Positions 17,228 through 25,763 of a DNA stretch of 64,000 bases are shown here, piece by piece. Below the pieces are notes generated by a model. It was not told the DNA's origin and ran no database searches. It saw only the letters and a program-made list of their open reading frames with translations. The stretch is from NCBI GenBank assembly GCA_015075365.1, contig JABTUN010000001.1, forward strand, positions 1,488,001 through 1,552,000, given 5' to 3'. Position numbers and translations under genes: made by a program. This stretch comes from Verrucomicrobiaceae bacterium. Its GTDB lineage: Bacteria > Verrucomicrobiota > Verrucomicrobiia > Verrucomicrobiales > Verrucomicrobiaceae. The stretch's first letter is position 1, and every line of letters starts with the position of its first letter.

Positions 17228-19720
17228 TCAGCGCTTCTTCGAACCGAGGCTCTTCAACTCCTCCTCCGTCCACATCATGACGCGGCCCTGGCTTTCAGCG
17301 CGGATCTTGGTGATGGCCTCTGTCTCGACGGCGCTGGCGGTGTGTTCCCACTCGCGGCGGATGTAGGTGAGGACGCCGGCGATGTCTTCGTCGGTGAGCT
17401 GGGGCAGCGGGGGCATGGCGAGGTTGTAGGTGCGGCCGCTGACCTTCACGGGGCCGGCGAGGCCGTGCATGACGATGCGGGCGAGCACCTCGGGCTTGCC
17501 GAGCACCCATTCGCTATCGACGAGCGGCGGCGCGAGGCCGTCGAGACCGAAGCCGTGCGGCTGGTGGCAGGCGGCGCAGAGCGTGGCGTAGATGGTTTTG
17601 CCCTTTTCAAAGAGCGCGGTCTGCGCCTCCGTGAGCGGCTTGATGACGGGCGGGGCCGGTGCGCCGGGTTTGCCGGGCCAGGCCAGCCGCGATTCGACAC
17701 TGCGGAAGAGCTTCACGGCATTCTTGTCGCTCATCGCGGCCTGCAGCGGCTTCAGCGCCGCGGGCGCGGCATCCAGCCAGAGGAGCTTGGGCTTCGTCTT
17801 GCTGTCGCTGGTGGCCAGACCCTTGATGGCCGCCACCTGGAACGGCCCGCCCTGCGGCTGCGCGGCGGCCAGCCCCAGGAGTTCCTCGAACGGCCCGGCC
17901 TTGTTCGCGGTGGCGAGCAGCGCGCCGAGCGCCTCGACCACTGGCATGATCTGCGCGCCGTTGTCCTTCGTGACCCGCGCGGCGAGCATCCCCGCAAACG
18001 CCGCCTCCCGGCCGCGCAGGCCGGTGAGCGCCCCTTCGCGCACCAGGGCGCTTTTGCCATGAGCGGCCACCAGCGCCGCCGCCGCGGCATCCGCATCCGG
18101 CAGGTTGAGGGACGTGAGCTTGATGGCGAGGTGGGCCAGCACGAGCGCCTCCTTTTCATCCGTCATGGCGATCAGGCCGGGCGCGAGGTCACGCGGGGCG
18201 ATGCGCACCGCCGCGGCGCGGACCTGGGCGTTTGTGTCGGTCAAAACAGGCCGCAACACATCGGGCGTGACCGCGGCAAGGCCGTCAAGCGTCCACAACG
18301 CGTGCAGGCGGGCGAGCGGATTCTCGTTTTGCAGCATCTCCTTTAACGCGGGCACCATCGAGGCATCGCCGGACTCGACGATGAGGCGCTGCGCGGTGTC
18401 GCGCACCCAGCCATTGGCATGCGTGAGCAGTTTCGCGTCTTTCGTGACCTTCACGGGCTGCGGGCGCTCCTTTGTGTCCGGCACGATGCGCCAGATGCGG
18501 CCCATGTTGAATGGCTGCTCGAGTTTTCGCGCCTGGATGTTCGCGATGAGGTAGTGCGTGAGGAAGCTCTGGTGCTGGATGATGCCGCGATACATGTCCA
18601 CGAGGTAAAGCGCGCCGTCGGGGCCGTTGCAGGCATTCACCGGGCGGAAGCGCTCGTCGGTGGAGCGGAGGAATTCGCTGCCTTTGGCGGTGTTCGTGGC
18701 CTTCACGACGCCGTCGGCCTCGCTCATCGTGAATCGCTTCACCAAATTCGCCGCAGGCTCCGGCACGAAGGCATTGCCGCGATACGCGGCTGGAAACGCA
18801 TCGCCGCGATAAATGAGCGCGCCGCAGGTGGCGGTGGGCTTTGCCAGCGTGCCGTCGGCGCGGAGCGTTTTGCTGTCGTAACCGCGGTTCACACCCGGTG
18901 TGGGATGCGCGGGGTAGAGCGTCTGGTCGGTGGCGAGCTTGGCATTGATGCTGGTGGCGTTGCGCAGCAGCGGATGCCGCGCGAAGGCCTCCGCAGGCAG
19001 CAAATCGGCGCGGAGCATGTCGCTGTTGTAATTGAAGTAGAGCCGCCCGTGGTCGTCCTGGCACAGACCCCACTGGCCGCGACCGAGGCCCACATCCCGC
19101 TGCCACACGCCGCCGCGCAGCTTGAAGCGGAAACTGCAGCCCGCGCTCCAGATGCCGTTATCCATGCACCACACAGGCGAGTTGCTCATGTGCTCCGGCT
19201 GTCCGCCTGCCGCGCCGTAGTCGGTGGCGATGGTTTCCTTCACATCCGCCACGCCATCGCCATCCGTGTCTTTGCAGAAGAGCAACTGCGGTGGCACCGC
19301 GATCAATGCGCCGCCATTCACTGCCATCACCGCCCGCGGCATGACGACCTTGTCGAGAAACGCCGTCGCCTTGTCCATGCGCCCATCGCCGTCCGTGTCT
19401 TCGAGCAACGAAACTCGTCCCGTTGGCTCCTTTTCCGTGCTGCCGGCCAAATCGTGCATGTAGCCGCGCATCTCGCAGACGTAGAGCCGCCCCTGATCAT
19501 CAAAACTCATCGCCACCGGAGCCTGAATCATCGGCTCGCTCGCCACCAGCTCGATGCGGAAGCCTTTCTCGACCTGAAACGCCTTCATCGCCTCCTCCGG
19601 GTTCAGCGGCTTCGGCGGCGGCAGCTTGAATTTCAGTTCAACCTTCTCCGGCCCGGCGTTTTTCTGGTGGACGGCAAGGGCGGCGGCGGCGGTGAATAGG
19701 AGGGCGAGGACGGGGCGCAT
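17228..19720 (-). CDS. PVC-type propeller/HEAT/cytochrome c protein (membrane-bound dehydrogenase-like)
   Basis: This 830-residue protein starts with the leader MRPVLALLFTAAAALAV and is exported. Residues about 40-420 form the beta-propeller of the PVC 'membrane-bound dehydrogenase' family (FRIELVASEPMIQAPVAMSFDDQGRLYVCEMRGY, DTDGDG calcium-like loops, NGPDGALYLVDMYRGIIQH, GRIWRIVPD). Residues about 430-690 are HEAT-like helices. The C-terminus is a cytochrome c domain with haem-binding Cys715-Ala-Ala-Cys-His and a likely axial methionine in YNLAMPP (Met769). The start is the ATG at 19720 because it gives the leader. It is upstream of and codirectional with the DUF1501 gene. Unlike the other propeller genes here, no palindromic insert is visible in it. 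Confidence 0.88.
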   Translation of the reverse strand: MRPVLALLFTAAAALAVHQKNAGPEKVELKFKLPPPKPLNPEEAMKAFQVEKGFRIELVASEPMIQAPVAMSFDDQGRLYVCEMRGYMHDLAGSTEKEPTGRVSLLEDTDGDGRMDKATAFLDKVVMPRAVMAVNGGALIAVPPQLLFCKDTDGDGVADVKETIATDYGAAGGQPEHMSNSPVWCMDNGIWSAGCSFRFKLRGGVWQRDVGLGRGQWGLCQDDHGRLYFNYNSDMLRADLLPAEAFARHPLLRNATSINAKLATDQTLYPAHPTPGVNRGYDSKTLRADGTLAKPTATCGALIYRGDAFPAAYRGNAFVPEPAANLVKRFTMSEADGVVKATNTAKGSEFLRSTDERFRPVNACNGPDGALYLVDMYRGIIQHQSFLTHYLIANIQARKLEQPFNMGRIWRIVPDTKERPQPVKVTKDAKLLTHANGWVRDTAQRLIVESGDASMVPALKEMLQNENPLARLHALWTLDGLAAVTPDVLRPVLTDTNAQVRAAAVRIAPRDLAPGLIAMTDEKEALVLAHLAIKLTSLNLPDADAAAAALVAAHGKSALVREGALTGLRGREAAFAGMLAARVTKDNGAQIMPVVEALGALLATANKAGPFEELLGLAAAQPQGGPFQVAAIKGLATSDSKTKPKLLWLDAAPAALKPLQAAMSDKNAVKLFRSVESRLAWPGKPGAPAPPVIKPLTEAQTALFEKGKTIYATLCAACHQPHGFGLDGLAPPLVDSEWVLGKPEVLARIVMHGLAGPVKVSGRTYNLAMPPLPQLTDEDIAGVLTYIRREWEHTASAVETEAITKIRAESQGRVMMWTEEELKSLGSKKR

Positions 19721-19821
19721 GGCGTGGGTCTCTGGTGTGACCGGGAACGACGGCTTCAACAACTTCTGCCAGAAATCTCGGCCGTCATCGTTTGTTTCAG
19801 TGGATACAACCATCCACCACC

Positions 19822-20259
19822 ATGAAAACGATGCCTGATTCTACCTTGGGACAGGCGGCCTCGTTCATTCAGACCGCCAGCGCGGACGAACTCGTCCGTT
19901 TTGTGAACCGGAACCTCCAGCGGGTTTGGCAGCTCCGCCGGATGAAAGCCACCTTGCTGCGCCCCTTCCGCACCGTGCTGCGCCCCCTGCTCCACTGGCT
20001 GCGGCGGGAGCACTTCCATGTGCGCAACGACCGCGCCGGCCAGCCGCCCATCGGTCTGAATCTGCGCACCTTCGGCTGGGAAAGCCTCGTGCTGGGCGTT
20101 TTGCTCGCGCCGCTGGCCTTTCTGCTCCTGCTGCCGCTGCTGGTGCTCATCTTCCCCGTCGCCGTGCTCATCGGCGTGGCGGGCGTGATCGCCACCTCCG
20201 TGCAGACGGACGCGGAGGACGTGGAGCACCACACGCTCGCCTGGCACGCGCTGCATTGA
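19822..20259 (+). CDS. Hypothetical membrane protein
   Basis: This 145-residue frame starts at the ATG at 19822 (an in-frame TTG at 19792 is weaker). The first half is charged and helical (SADELVRFVNRNLQRVWQLRRMKATLLRP), and the second half has one or two hydrophobic segments (LVLGVLLAPLAFLLLLPLLVLIFPVAVLIGVAGVIA), so it is probably a small inner-membrane protein with a cytoplasmic N-terminus. It is divergent from the propeller-cytochrome gene and ends 11 bases before the convergent moaE. No family was recognised. Confidence 0.6.
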   Translation: MKTMPDSTLGQAASFIQTASADELVRFVNRNLQRVWQLRRMKATLLRPFRTVLRPLLHWLRREHFHVRNDRAGQPPIGLNLRTFGWESLVLGVLLAPLAFLLLLPLLVLIFPVAVLIGVAGVIATSVQTDAEDVEHHTLAWHALH

Positions 20260-20269
20260 GCCACCACGC

Positions 20270-20653
20270 TCACTCCATAAACACCGCCCGCTTCCAGATC
20301 GGCACGCAGGTCTTGATCTCCTTCAAATACCAGCGGCACAGGTCAAAAGCCTCCGCGCTGTGCTTCGTGCGCACCTGGATGATGATGCTCGGCTCTTCGG
20401 CGGCCACGAAGCCGAGGCGGTGCTGGATGAACACGCGATGCGGCCCATGATCGCGCTCGCCGCGCTCGATGAGCTCGCGCAGCATCTTCTCCGCCATCGG
20501 CAGGTAGGCGCTATAGTCGATGCCGGAGATCGGCCTGCCATCCTCCTCGCCGCGTACCACGCCAAGAAACTGCGCCTCCGCGCCTTCGCCCGGCTCAAAG
20601 ACGGTCGGCGCGATGTGGATGGGTTCTTCGCTGAGAATGAAAACGGGGGGCAT
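20270..20653 (-). CDS. moaE: Molybdopterin synthase catalytic subunit MoaE
   Basis: The 127-residue protein is the large subunit of molybdopterin synthase, which adds sulfur to precursor Z with the small subunit MoaD. The catalytic lysines appear in KTCVPIWKR (Lys114 and Lys121), and HR (78-79) in QHRLG plus Arg34 in GVVRGEEDG fit the active site. The ATG at 20653 gives the usual start. No moaD, moaA or moaC lies nearby. The enzyme would supply cofactor to molybdoenzymes such as the sulfite-oxidase-like protein at 5109-6290. It is divergent from the giant propeller gene, with an 88-base gap. Confidence 0.85.
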   Translation of the reverse strand: MPPVFILSEEPIHIAPTVFEPGEGAEAQFLGVVRGEEDGRPISGIDYSAYLPMAEKMLRELIERGERDHGPHRVFIQHRLGFVAAEEPSIIIQVRTKHSAEAFDLCRWYLKEIKTCVPIWKRAVFME

Positions 20654-20741
20654 GCGGCCAGAATAATCAGCCTCATGGCCGATGGCGCATAAAACTTGTC
20701 CGCCAGCGCCCATTTCTGTTAGCGTTGGTTTTCGCCCAGCC

Positions 20742-23700
20742 ATGAAAACGCTCGTCTTCGCCCTCCTCGCGGCCTCCAGCCTGCATGCCGCCACGCAGAT
20801 CACCTGGAAGCGCCAGCAGCTCCACGGTGACTTTTATTCCGAAGGCGCCGCCATCGGCGACATCAATGGCGATGGCAAACCGGACGTCGTCGCGGGGCCG
20901 TTTTGGTGGGAGGGGCCGGCTTTTGAAAAAAAGCACGCCTACTACGAGCCGAAGATTTTCAGCATCAATGGCTACTCGGACAACTTCTTCGCTTACGTCC
21001 ACGATTTCGATGCCGACAAGAAGAACGACATCCTCATCCTCGGCTTCCCCGGCAAGGAAGCGCGGCTTTACCTCAATCCCGGCACGCACGACGACAAGCC
21101 GTGGCCCATGCACATCGTCGCCGATGTGGTGGACAACGAATCGCCCGTCTTCACCGACATCACCGGCGATGGCAAACCGGAGATCGTGTGCAGCACCGGT
21201 GGCAAATTCGGCTGGTTCGCCCCGAACTGGTCGAAACCCACCGAGAAATGGCCCTTCGTCGCCGTCACGGACGACATGAAGGTCGCGAAGTTCACGCATG
21301 GGCTCGGCGTCGGCGATGTGAATGGCGATGGAAAACTCGATCTGCTCGAAGCACGGCGCTGGTGGGAGAACAACGGCACCGACAAGTGGACGCAGCACAA
21401 CTTCGCCGCTGGCGTCGGCGGTGGCGCGCAGATGTTCGCGTATGACTTCGATGCGAATGGCACCAACGACGTCTTCACCGCCCTCGCCGCGCATCGCTAC
21501 GGCGTGGCGGTGTATTTGCAGGCCAGTGATGCGGGCACTCCTGCCCGCAATGACGAGGCGGGCAAGAGTGCCCGCCCCACTTGGAACCGCGTCATGCTCG
21601 CCAGCGAGCAGCCGCAGGACAACGACTACGGCATCGTCTTTTCCCAGCCGCACGCCGCGCACCTCGCGGATATCGACGGCGATGGCGTGCAGGACATCGT
21701 CACCGGCAAGCGCTACTGGGCGCACAACGGCCACGACCCCGACGAGCGCGGCCACCGCGTCATCTACTGGTATCAAACCAAGCGCGATGGCAAAGGCGGC
21801 GTCGATTTCGTGCCGCACCTCATCGATTCGAACACCGGCGTCGGCGTCGATGTGCAGGTCGGTGATGTGAATGGCGACAAGCTGCACGACATCGTCGTCG
21901 GCAACAAAGCGGGCGTCTTCATCCTCACGCAGGAACGGAAGGACACCACCGCCGACCTCACGCCGAAAAAGCTCTACGGCCCCGCGCTCAAGCCGCAGGC
22001 CGAATACGCCAAAGGGACGCGCGTTAGCAGGGAGCGCCTGCGTCCCGCAGGCAGTCTTTCGCGTCCCGCGGAAGACCGTCCCAAGACGGACGAAAGCTCA
22101 CCAGCTAGCGCACCACGAGGGACGGCATCCGGCGGGACGCCGGACGCAGCACGCGAGACGCGTGCGCTCCCTCACGCCTTGGACCTCATGCAACTCCCCG
22201 GCGGCTTCAAAGCCGAGCTCATCGCCGCGGAGCCGGATCTCGTGCAGCCGATGGCCTTCACCTTCGACGAACGCGGCCGCATCTGGGTCGTGGAAGGAAA
22301 CAGCTACCCGCAGCCCCGCGAAGTCGGGAAAGGCCAGGACCGCATCAAAATCCTCGAAGACCAGGACGGCGACGGCACCTTCGAGACGAAGAAGGTGTTT
22401 TGTGAAGGGCTGAATCTCGTCAGCGGGATCGAACTGGGGTTTGGCGGTGTGTGGGTGGGGGCTGCGCCGTATCTTCTTTTCATTCCGGACGCGAATCGCG
22501 ATGACCGCGCTGATCCTCTGCCGGAGAAGATAGAAGAGAGAGGAGAGAAGATAGAAAAGACTGCCGAGAAGCAGCCTCTATCCTCTCCCCGCTATCCTCT
22601 ATCCTCTTTCCCCCAGGCACCCGGCCTCTCCTTCAAAGCCCACATCCTCCTCGACGGCTGGGGCACCCAAGACACCCACGAAACGCTCAACTCCTTCATC
22701 TGGGGCCCGGACGGCTGGCTGTATGGCTGCCATGGCGTCTTCACGCACAGCCGCGTTGGCAAGCCGGGCACGCCGGATGACCAGCGCGAGCCGATCAATG
22801 CCGGCGTGTGGCGTTATCATCCTGTGCGGCATGAGTTCGAGGTCTTCGCGCATGGCACCAGCAACCCGTGGGGGCTCGATTACGACCAGCATGGCGAGTG
22901 GTTCGTCACCGCGTGCGTCATTCCGCATCTCTACCACATCGTCCCCGGCGGACGGTATCAACGACAGGCCGGGCAGCACTTCAACGCGCACACCTACGAG
23001 GACATCAAGACCATCGCCGACCACGCGCACTACGCTGGCAATCCGCGACCCGATGTCACCTTCGACAAAACGACCGGCGCAGGCGTGATGAACAACGACA
23101 CCAACGCGCTCGGCGGCGGCCACGCGCACTGCGGCCTCGCCATCTACCAGAGCAGCCTCTTCCCGCCGACGTATCGCAACCAGCTCCTCTTCGGCAACCT
23201 CCACGGCCATCGCCTCGTCGCGAACTACACCGACCCGCACGCCAGCACCTACATCGGCAAACACGCCGCCGACTTCCTCCGTGCCAATGACATGCACTTC
23301 ATCCCCGTCACGCAAAAGGTCGGCCCCGACGGCGCCCTCTACGTCAGCGACTGGAGCGACCAGCAAATCTGCCACCGCGGCAGCGGCGCCGTGGAGCACT
23401 GGGATCGCAGCAATGGGCGGCTCTACCGCATCAGCTACGACGGCTGGAAGCCGTGGAAAGGCGATCTCGCGAGGGAAAGCGATCAAACTTTATCACAGCT
23501 GGCCATTCAAAAAGAGAACGATTGGTCGGCACGAAATTCGCGAAGAGTGCTCTTTGAACGTTCCGCGACTTACAAGGATCAGGTCAAACTGCCTGCCGAG
23601 CAGCTCTTGCGAGCGATGGATAACCGTAAGAACCCGATAGCGAGCGTGGAGCTTTTATGGAGTTATTTCTCGCGAGGCTGGTTGGATGAAAGTGGATTGG

Positions 23701-25700
23701 GTGCGCTGGCAAGCGAGCAGGAGTTGCCTCAAGAGTTGAGAGCGTGGGCAATTCGATTCCTATTGGATCAATCTTCCTCAAGCGGAGCAGGAAAATTGAA
23801 TTTGCAGGTCGTGCAGGGAGAGGGTTCGCCCATCGTCCGCCGCGAACTCGCCTCCGCCCTCCAGCGCATTCCACAAGACCAACGCAAAAACCTCGCCACC
23901 GCGCTCCTCAAGCATGGCGAGGACAAGGACGATCCGATGATCCCGCTGCTCATCTGGTATGGCATCGAGCCGGTGGTGGCGGCGGACCCGGCGGTGGGGA
24001 TGCAGCTCGCGAAGGTGTCGAAGATGCCGAAGGTCACCGGCTTCATCTATCGACGCCTCTCGTCGGATGACGCAGGACGCACGAGCCTGCTCAAACTGGC
24101 CGCCGAGACGCCGGATGCCGTTTTGAAGCTCGATTTGCTCAATGCCATTGTCCAAGCCGCCCGCAACGGCCATAAGATCACGAAACCCGATGGCTGGGAG
24201 AATGTAATCCAGAGCTTTAGCTCGCCCGGTGCCGCTAACAGCCAAGCTCCCGCCGACGAGCTAAAGCTCAAAAGTACTTTGCTCGAACTCGAAGCCTCCA
24301 TGGGCATCGAAACGGCTCTCGCGACCTATCGCGACCTTCTCGCCTCCGCGAGCGCTCGAACCAGCGAACGCGAAAATGCCCTCAACGTGCTCCTTCAGGC
24401 CAAAGACGCCTCCACCGCCAAAACCCTGCTCCAACTCATCCAAAACGACGCACCAGCCTCACTGCGTCGAAAAGCCATCCAAGCCCTGGCATCCCTCCAT
24501 GACTCCAACACTCCAGCACTCCTCTCTCCCTTGCTTCCCAAACTCTCCGCGAACGAACTCCCCGATGCGGTAAACACGCTCGCCTCGACCAAGGAAGGCG
24601 CAAAAGCACTGCTGAAGGCCGTCGAGGCCAAAACCGTGCCCGCGACGGCCCTTTCGCCGTTTTTGGTGCGCCAGCTCACCGCGTTCGATGACGCGGAGAT
24701 CAACGCCTTGATCAAATCCGCCTGGGGCGATGTCAACGCGCCGAAAGCCGACCTCGCCGAGCGCACGAAAAAGTATCGCGACCTGCTCACGCCCGCCAAA
24801 TTGGCCAAAGGCGACCTCGCCAAGGGCAAGATGCTCTACACGGCCACCTGCGGCCAATGCCACAAACTCTTCGGCGAAGGCCAGAACGTCGGCCCCGACA
24901 TCACCGGCAGCAATCGCGCCGACTTGAACTACCTGCTCGAAAACGTGCTCGATCCCAACGCCGTGATCGGCAAGGCCTACCAGCTCAATTTGTTCACGAT
25001 GAAGGATGGGCGGGTGATGAGTGGTGTCATCAAAGAGGAGAATGCGGCGGCGGTGAAGATCGCCATGATGGGCGGCGTCGAGTTCACGCTGCCGCAGGCG
25101 GACATCGCCAAGCGCGAGGTCTCGAAGCTCAGCACGATGCCTGAAGGGCTGTTTGATGCTTTGCAGCCGGAGATGGTGGTGGATCTGGTGAAGTATCTGC
25201 AAAGCGGCAGCACTGTAGTTCGGGCTTCAGCCCGTCCGGACGGCCTAAAGGCCGAACTACGAACCATCCCCGGCGCGCTCGAAGGCGAAACCCTCAAAGT
25301 CCTCGAAATCACCGGCGGAAACGCCAAAAAACAAGGCATGGGCGGCTTTGGCGGGGAGTGGAGCGGCGGCGCCCAGCTCTGGTGGACGGGTGGAAAGCCC
25401 GATCAGAAGCTCACGCTCGCCCTTCCCGTCAAAGAAGCCGGGAAATACACGCTCTACGGCGCTCTCACCATGGCCCGCGACTACGGCGTGGTGAGCATCA
25501 CGCTCGATGGGAAGCCGGTGGCGTCCTCGTTCGATGGCTACAACAACCCCAAAGTCCTCCACACGGGCGAAAAAGATTGGGGCACCCACGAACTCACCGC
25601 AGGTGAGCACAAACTCACCTTCACCCTCGCGCCGCCGAACCCCGATGCGATCCCGTCAAACATGGTCGGCATCGATTATGTGCGGCTGGAGAAGAAGTGA
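20742..25700 (+). CDS. Giant FG-GAP/propeller/HEAT/cytochrome c protein with palindromic inserts
   Basis: The 1652-residue protein starts with leader MKTLVFALLAASSLHA. Residues about 20-420 contain FG-GAP/VCBS-type repeats (AIGDINGDGKPDVVAG, DITGDGKPEIVCS, DIDGDGVQDIVTG), about 480-900 the PVC dehydrogenase propeller (LPGGFKAELIAAEPDLVQPMAF), about 900-1340 HEAT-like helices, 1355-1490 a cytochrome c domain with Cys1370-Gly-Gln-Cys-His, and 1510-1652 a beta-sandwich resembling carbohydrate-binding modules (VGIDYVRLEKK end). Five palindromic elements sit in frame at about residues 264-278, 425-478, 595-624, 1154-1177 and 1492-1507. A stretch near 23480-23780 is visibly richer in A+T. Likely extracellular or periplasmic redox protein; substrate unknown. 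Confidence 0.88.
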   Translation: MKTLVFALLAASSLHAATQITWKRQQLHGDFYSEGAAIGDINGDGKPDVVAGPFWWEGPAFEKKHAYYEPKIFSINGYSDNFFAYVHDFDADKKNDILILGFPGKEARLYLNPGTHDDKPWPMHIVADVVDNESPVFTDITGDGKPEIVCSTGGKFGWFAPNWSKPTEKWPFVAVTDDMKVAKFTHGLGVGDVNGDGKLDLLEARRWWENNGTDKWTQHNFAAGVGGGAQMFAYDFDANGTNDVFTALAAHRYGVAVYLQASDAGTPARNDEAGKSARPTWNRVMLASEQPQDNDYGIVFSQPHAAHLADIDGDGVQDIVTGKRYWAHNGHDPDERGHRVIYWYQTKRDGKGGVDFVPHLIDSNTGVGVDVQVGDVNGDKLHDIVVGNKAGVFILTQERKDTTADLTPKKLYGPALKPQAEYAKGTRVSRERLRPAGSLSRPAEDRPKTDESSPASAPRGTASGGTPDAARETRALPHALDLMQLPGGFKAELIAAEPDLVQPMAFTFDERGRIWVVEGNSYPQPREVGKGQDRIKILEDQDGDGTFETKKVFCEGLNLVSGIELGFGGVWVGAAPYLLFIPDANRDDRADPLPEKIEERGEKIEKTAEKQPLSSPRYPLSSFPQAPGLSFKAHILLDGWGTQDTHETLNSFIWGPDGWLYGCHGVFTHSRVGKPGTPDDQREPINAGVWRYHPVRHEFEVFAHGTSNPWGLDYDQHGEWFVTACVIPHLYHIVPGGRYQRQAGQHFNAHTYEDIKTIADHAHYAGNPRPDVTFDKTTGAGVMNNDTNALGGGHAHCGLAIYQSSLFPPTYRNQLLFGNLHGHRLVANYTDPHASTYIGKHAADFLRANDMHFIPVTQKVGPDGALYVSDWSDQQICHRGSGAVEHWDRSNGRLYRISYDGWKPWKGDLARESDQTLSQLAIQKENDWSARNSRRVLFERSATYKDQVKLPAEQLLRAMDNRKNPIASVELLWSYFSRGWLDESGLGALASEQELPQELRAWAIRFLLDQSSSSGAGKLNLQVVQGEGSPIVRRELASALQRIPQDQRKNLATALLKHGEDKDDPMIPLLIWYGIEPVVAADPAVGMQLAKVSKMPKVTGFIYRRLSSDDAGRTSLLKLAAETPDAVLKLDLLNAIVQAARNGHKITKPDGWENVIQSFSSPGAANSQAPADELKLKSTLLELEASMGIETALATYRDLLASASARTSERENALNVLLQAKDASTAKTLLQLIQNDAPASLRRKAIQALASLHDSNTPALLSPLLPKLSANELPDAVNTLASTKEGAKALLKAVEAKTVPATALSPFLVRQLTAFDDAEINALIKSAWGDVNAPKADLAERTKKYRDLLTPAKLAKGDLAKGKMLYTATCGQCHKLFGEGQNVGPDITGSNRADLNYLLENVLDPNAVIGKAYQLNLFTMKDGRVMSGVIKEENAAAVKIAMMGGVEFTLPQADIAKREVSKLSTMPEGLFDALQPEMVVDLVKYLQSGSTVVRASARPDGLKAELRTIPGALEGETLKVLEITGGNAKKQGMGGFGGEWSGGAQLWWTGGKPDQKLTLALPVKEAGKYTLYGALTMARDYGVVSITLDGKPVASSFDGYNNPKVLHTGEKDWGTHELTAGEHKLTFTLAPPNPDAIPSNMVGIDYVRLEKK
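21531..21575. repeat. In-frame palindromic element 1
   Basis: Arms GCGGGCACTCCTGCCCGC (21531-21548) and its near-perfect inverse (21558-21575; 17 of 18 pair) surround 9 bases. It is translated as part of SDAGTPARNDEAGKSARPTW within the FG-GAP region of the giant protein, a proline/alanine-rich insert unlike the flanking repeats. Confidence 0.85.
22014..22178. repeat. In-frame composite palindromic element 2
   Basis: A chain of small hairpins centred on GTCCC/GGGAC cores: CCTGCG-TCCC-GCAGG, CGCG-TCCC-GCG and CCGGC-GGGAC-GCCGG. These are enclosed by AGGGAGCGC (22029-22037) and its exact inverse GCGCTCCCT (22164-22172), and by GCGTTAGC/GCTAGCGC. It is translated in frame into about 54 low-complexity residues joining the FG-GAP region to the propeller. 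Confidence 0.85.
22524..22614. repeat. In-frame purine/pyrimidine palindromic element 3
   Basis: A purine-rich arm (about 22526-22560, with AGAGGAGAGAAGATAGA) faces a pyrimidine-rich arm (about 22577-22612, with CCTCTATCCTCTCC), an imperfect inverse. It is read in frame as KIEERGEKIEKTAEKQPLSS and following residues inside the propeller, a charged insert between a calcium-type loop and GLSFKAHILLDGWG. Confidence 0.8.
24201..24269. repeat. In-frame palindromic element 4 (family B)
   Basis: GAGCTTTAGCTCG (24212-24224) and its exact inverse (24257-24269) are 13-bp arms 32 bases apart, preceded by AATGTAATCC. The same outer sequence returns at 53955-54048. It is translated in frame within the HEAT region as VIQSFSSPGAANSQAPADEL and following. 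Confidence 0.85.
25215..25260. repeat. In-frame palindromic element 5 (family A)
   Basis: GTAGTTCGGGCTTCAGCCCG and a near-inverse ending GGCCGAACTAC make a 46-base near-palindrome centred on GTCCGGAC, with nested hairpins in each arm. It is translated in frame as VVRASARPDGLKAELR, exactly between the cytochrome domain and the C-terminal beta-sandwich. An identical copy lies at 30913-30958 and a half copy at 15592-15612. Confidence 0.9.
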
Positions 25701-25763
25701 CAGCAGAGATCGTGGGTGGATGAGAACCGACTGTCCCCTGCCAAACAGGGCGCCAGGCTACAA

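Noticed and set aside
15674..18346. Plus-strand open frame of about 890 codons
   Set aside because: It is antisense to the DUF1501 and propeller-cytochrome genes; composition is typical of a reverse-complement artefact in high-G+C genes.
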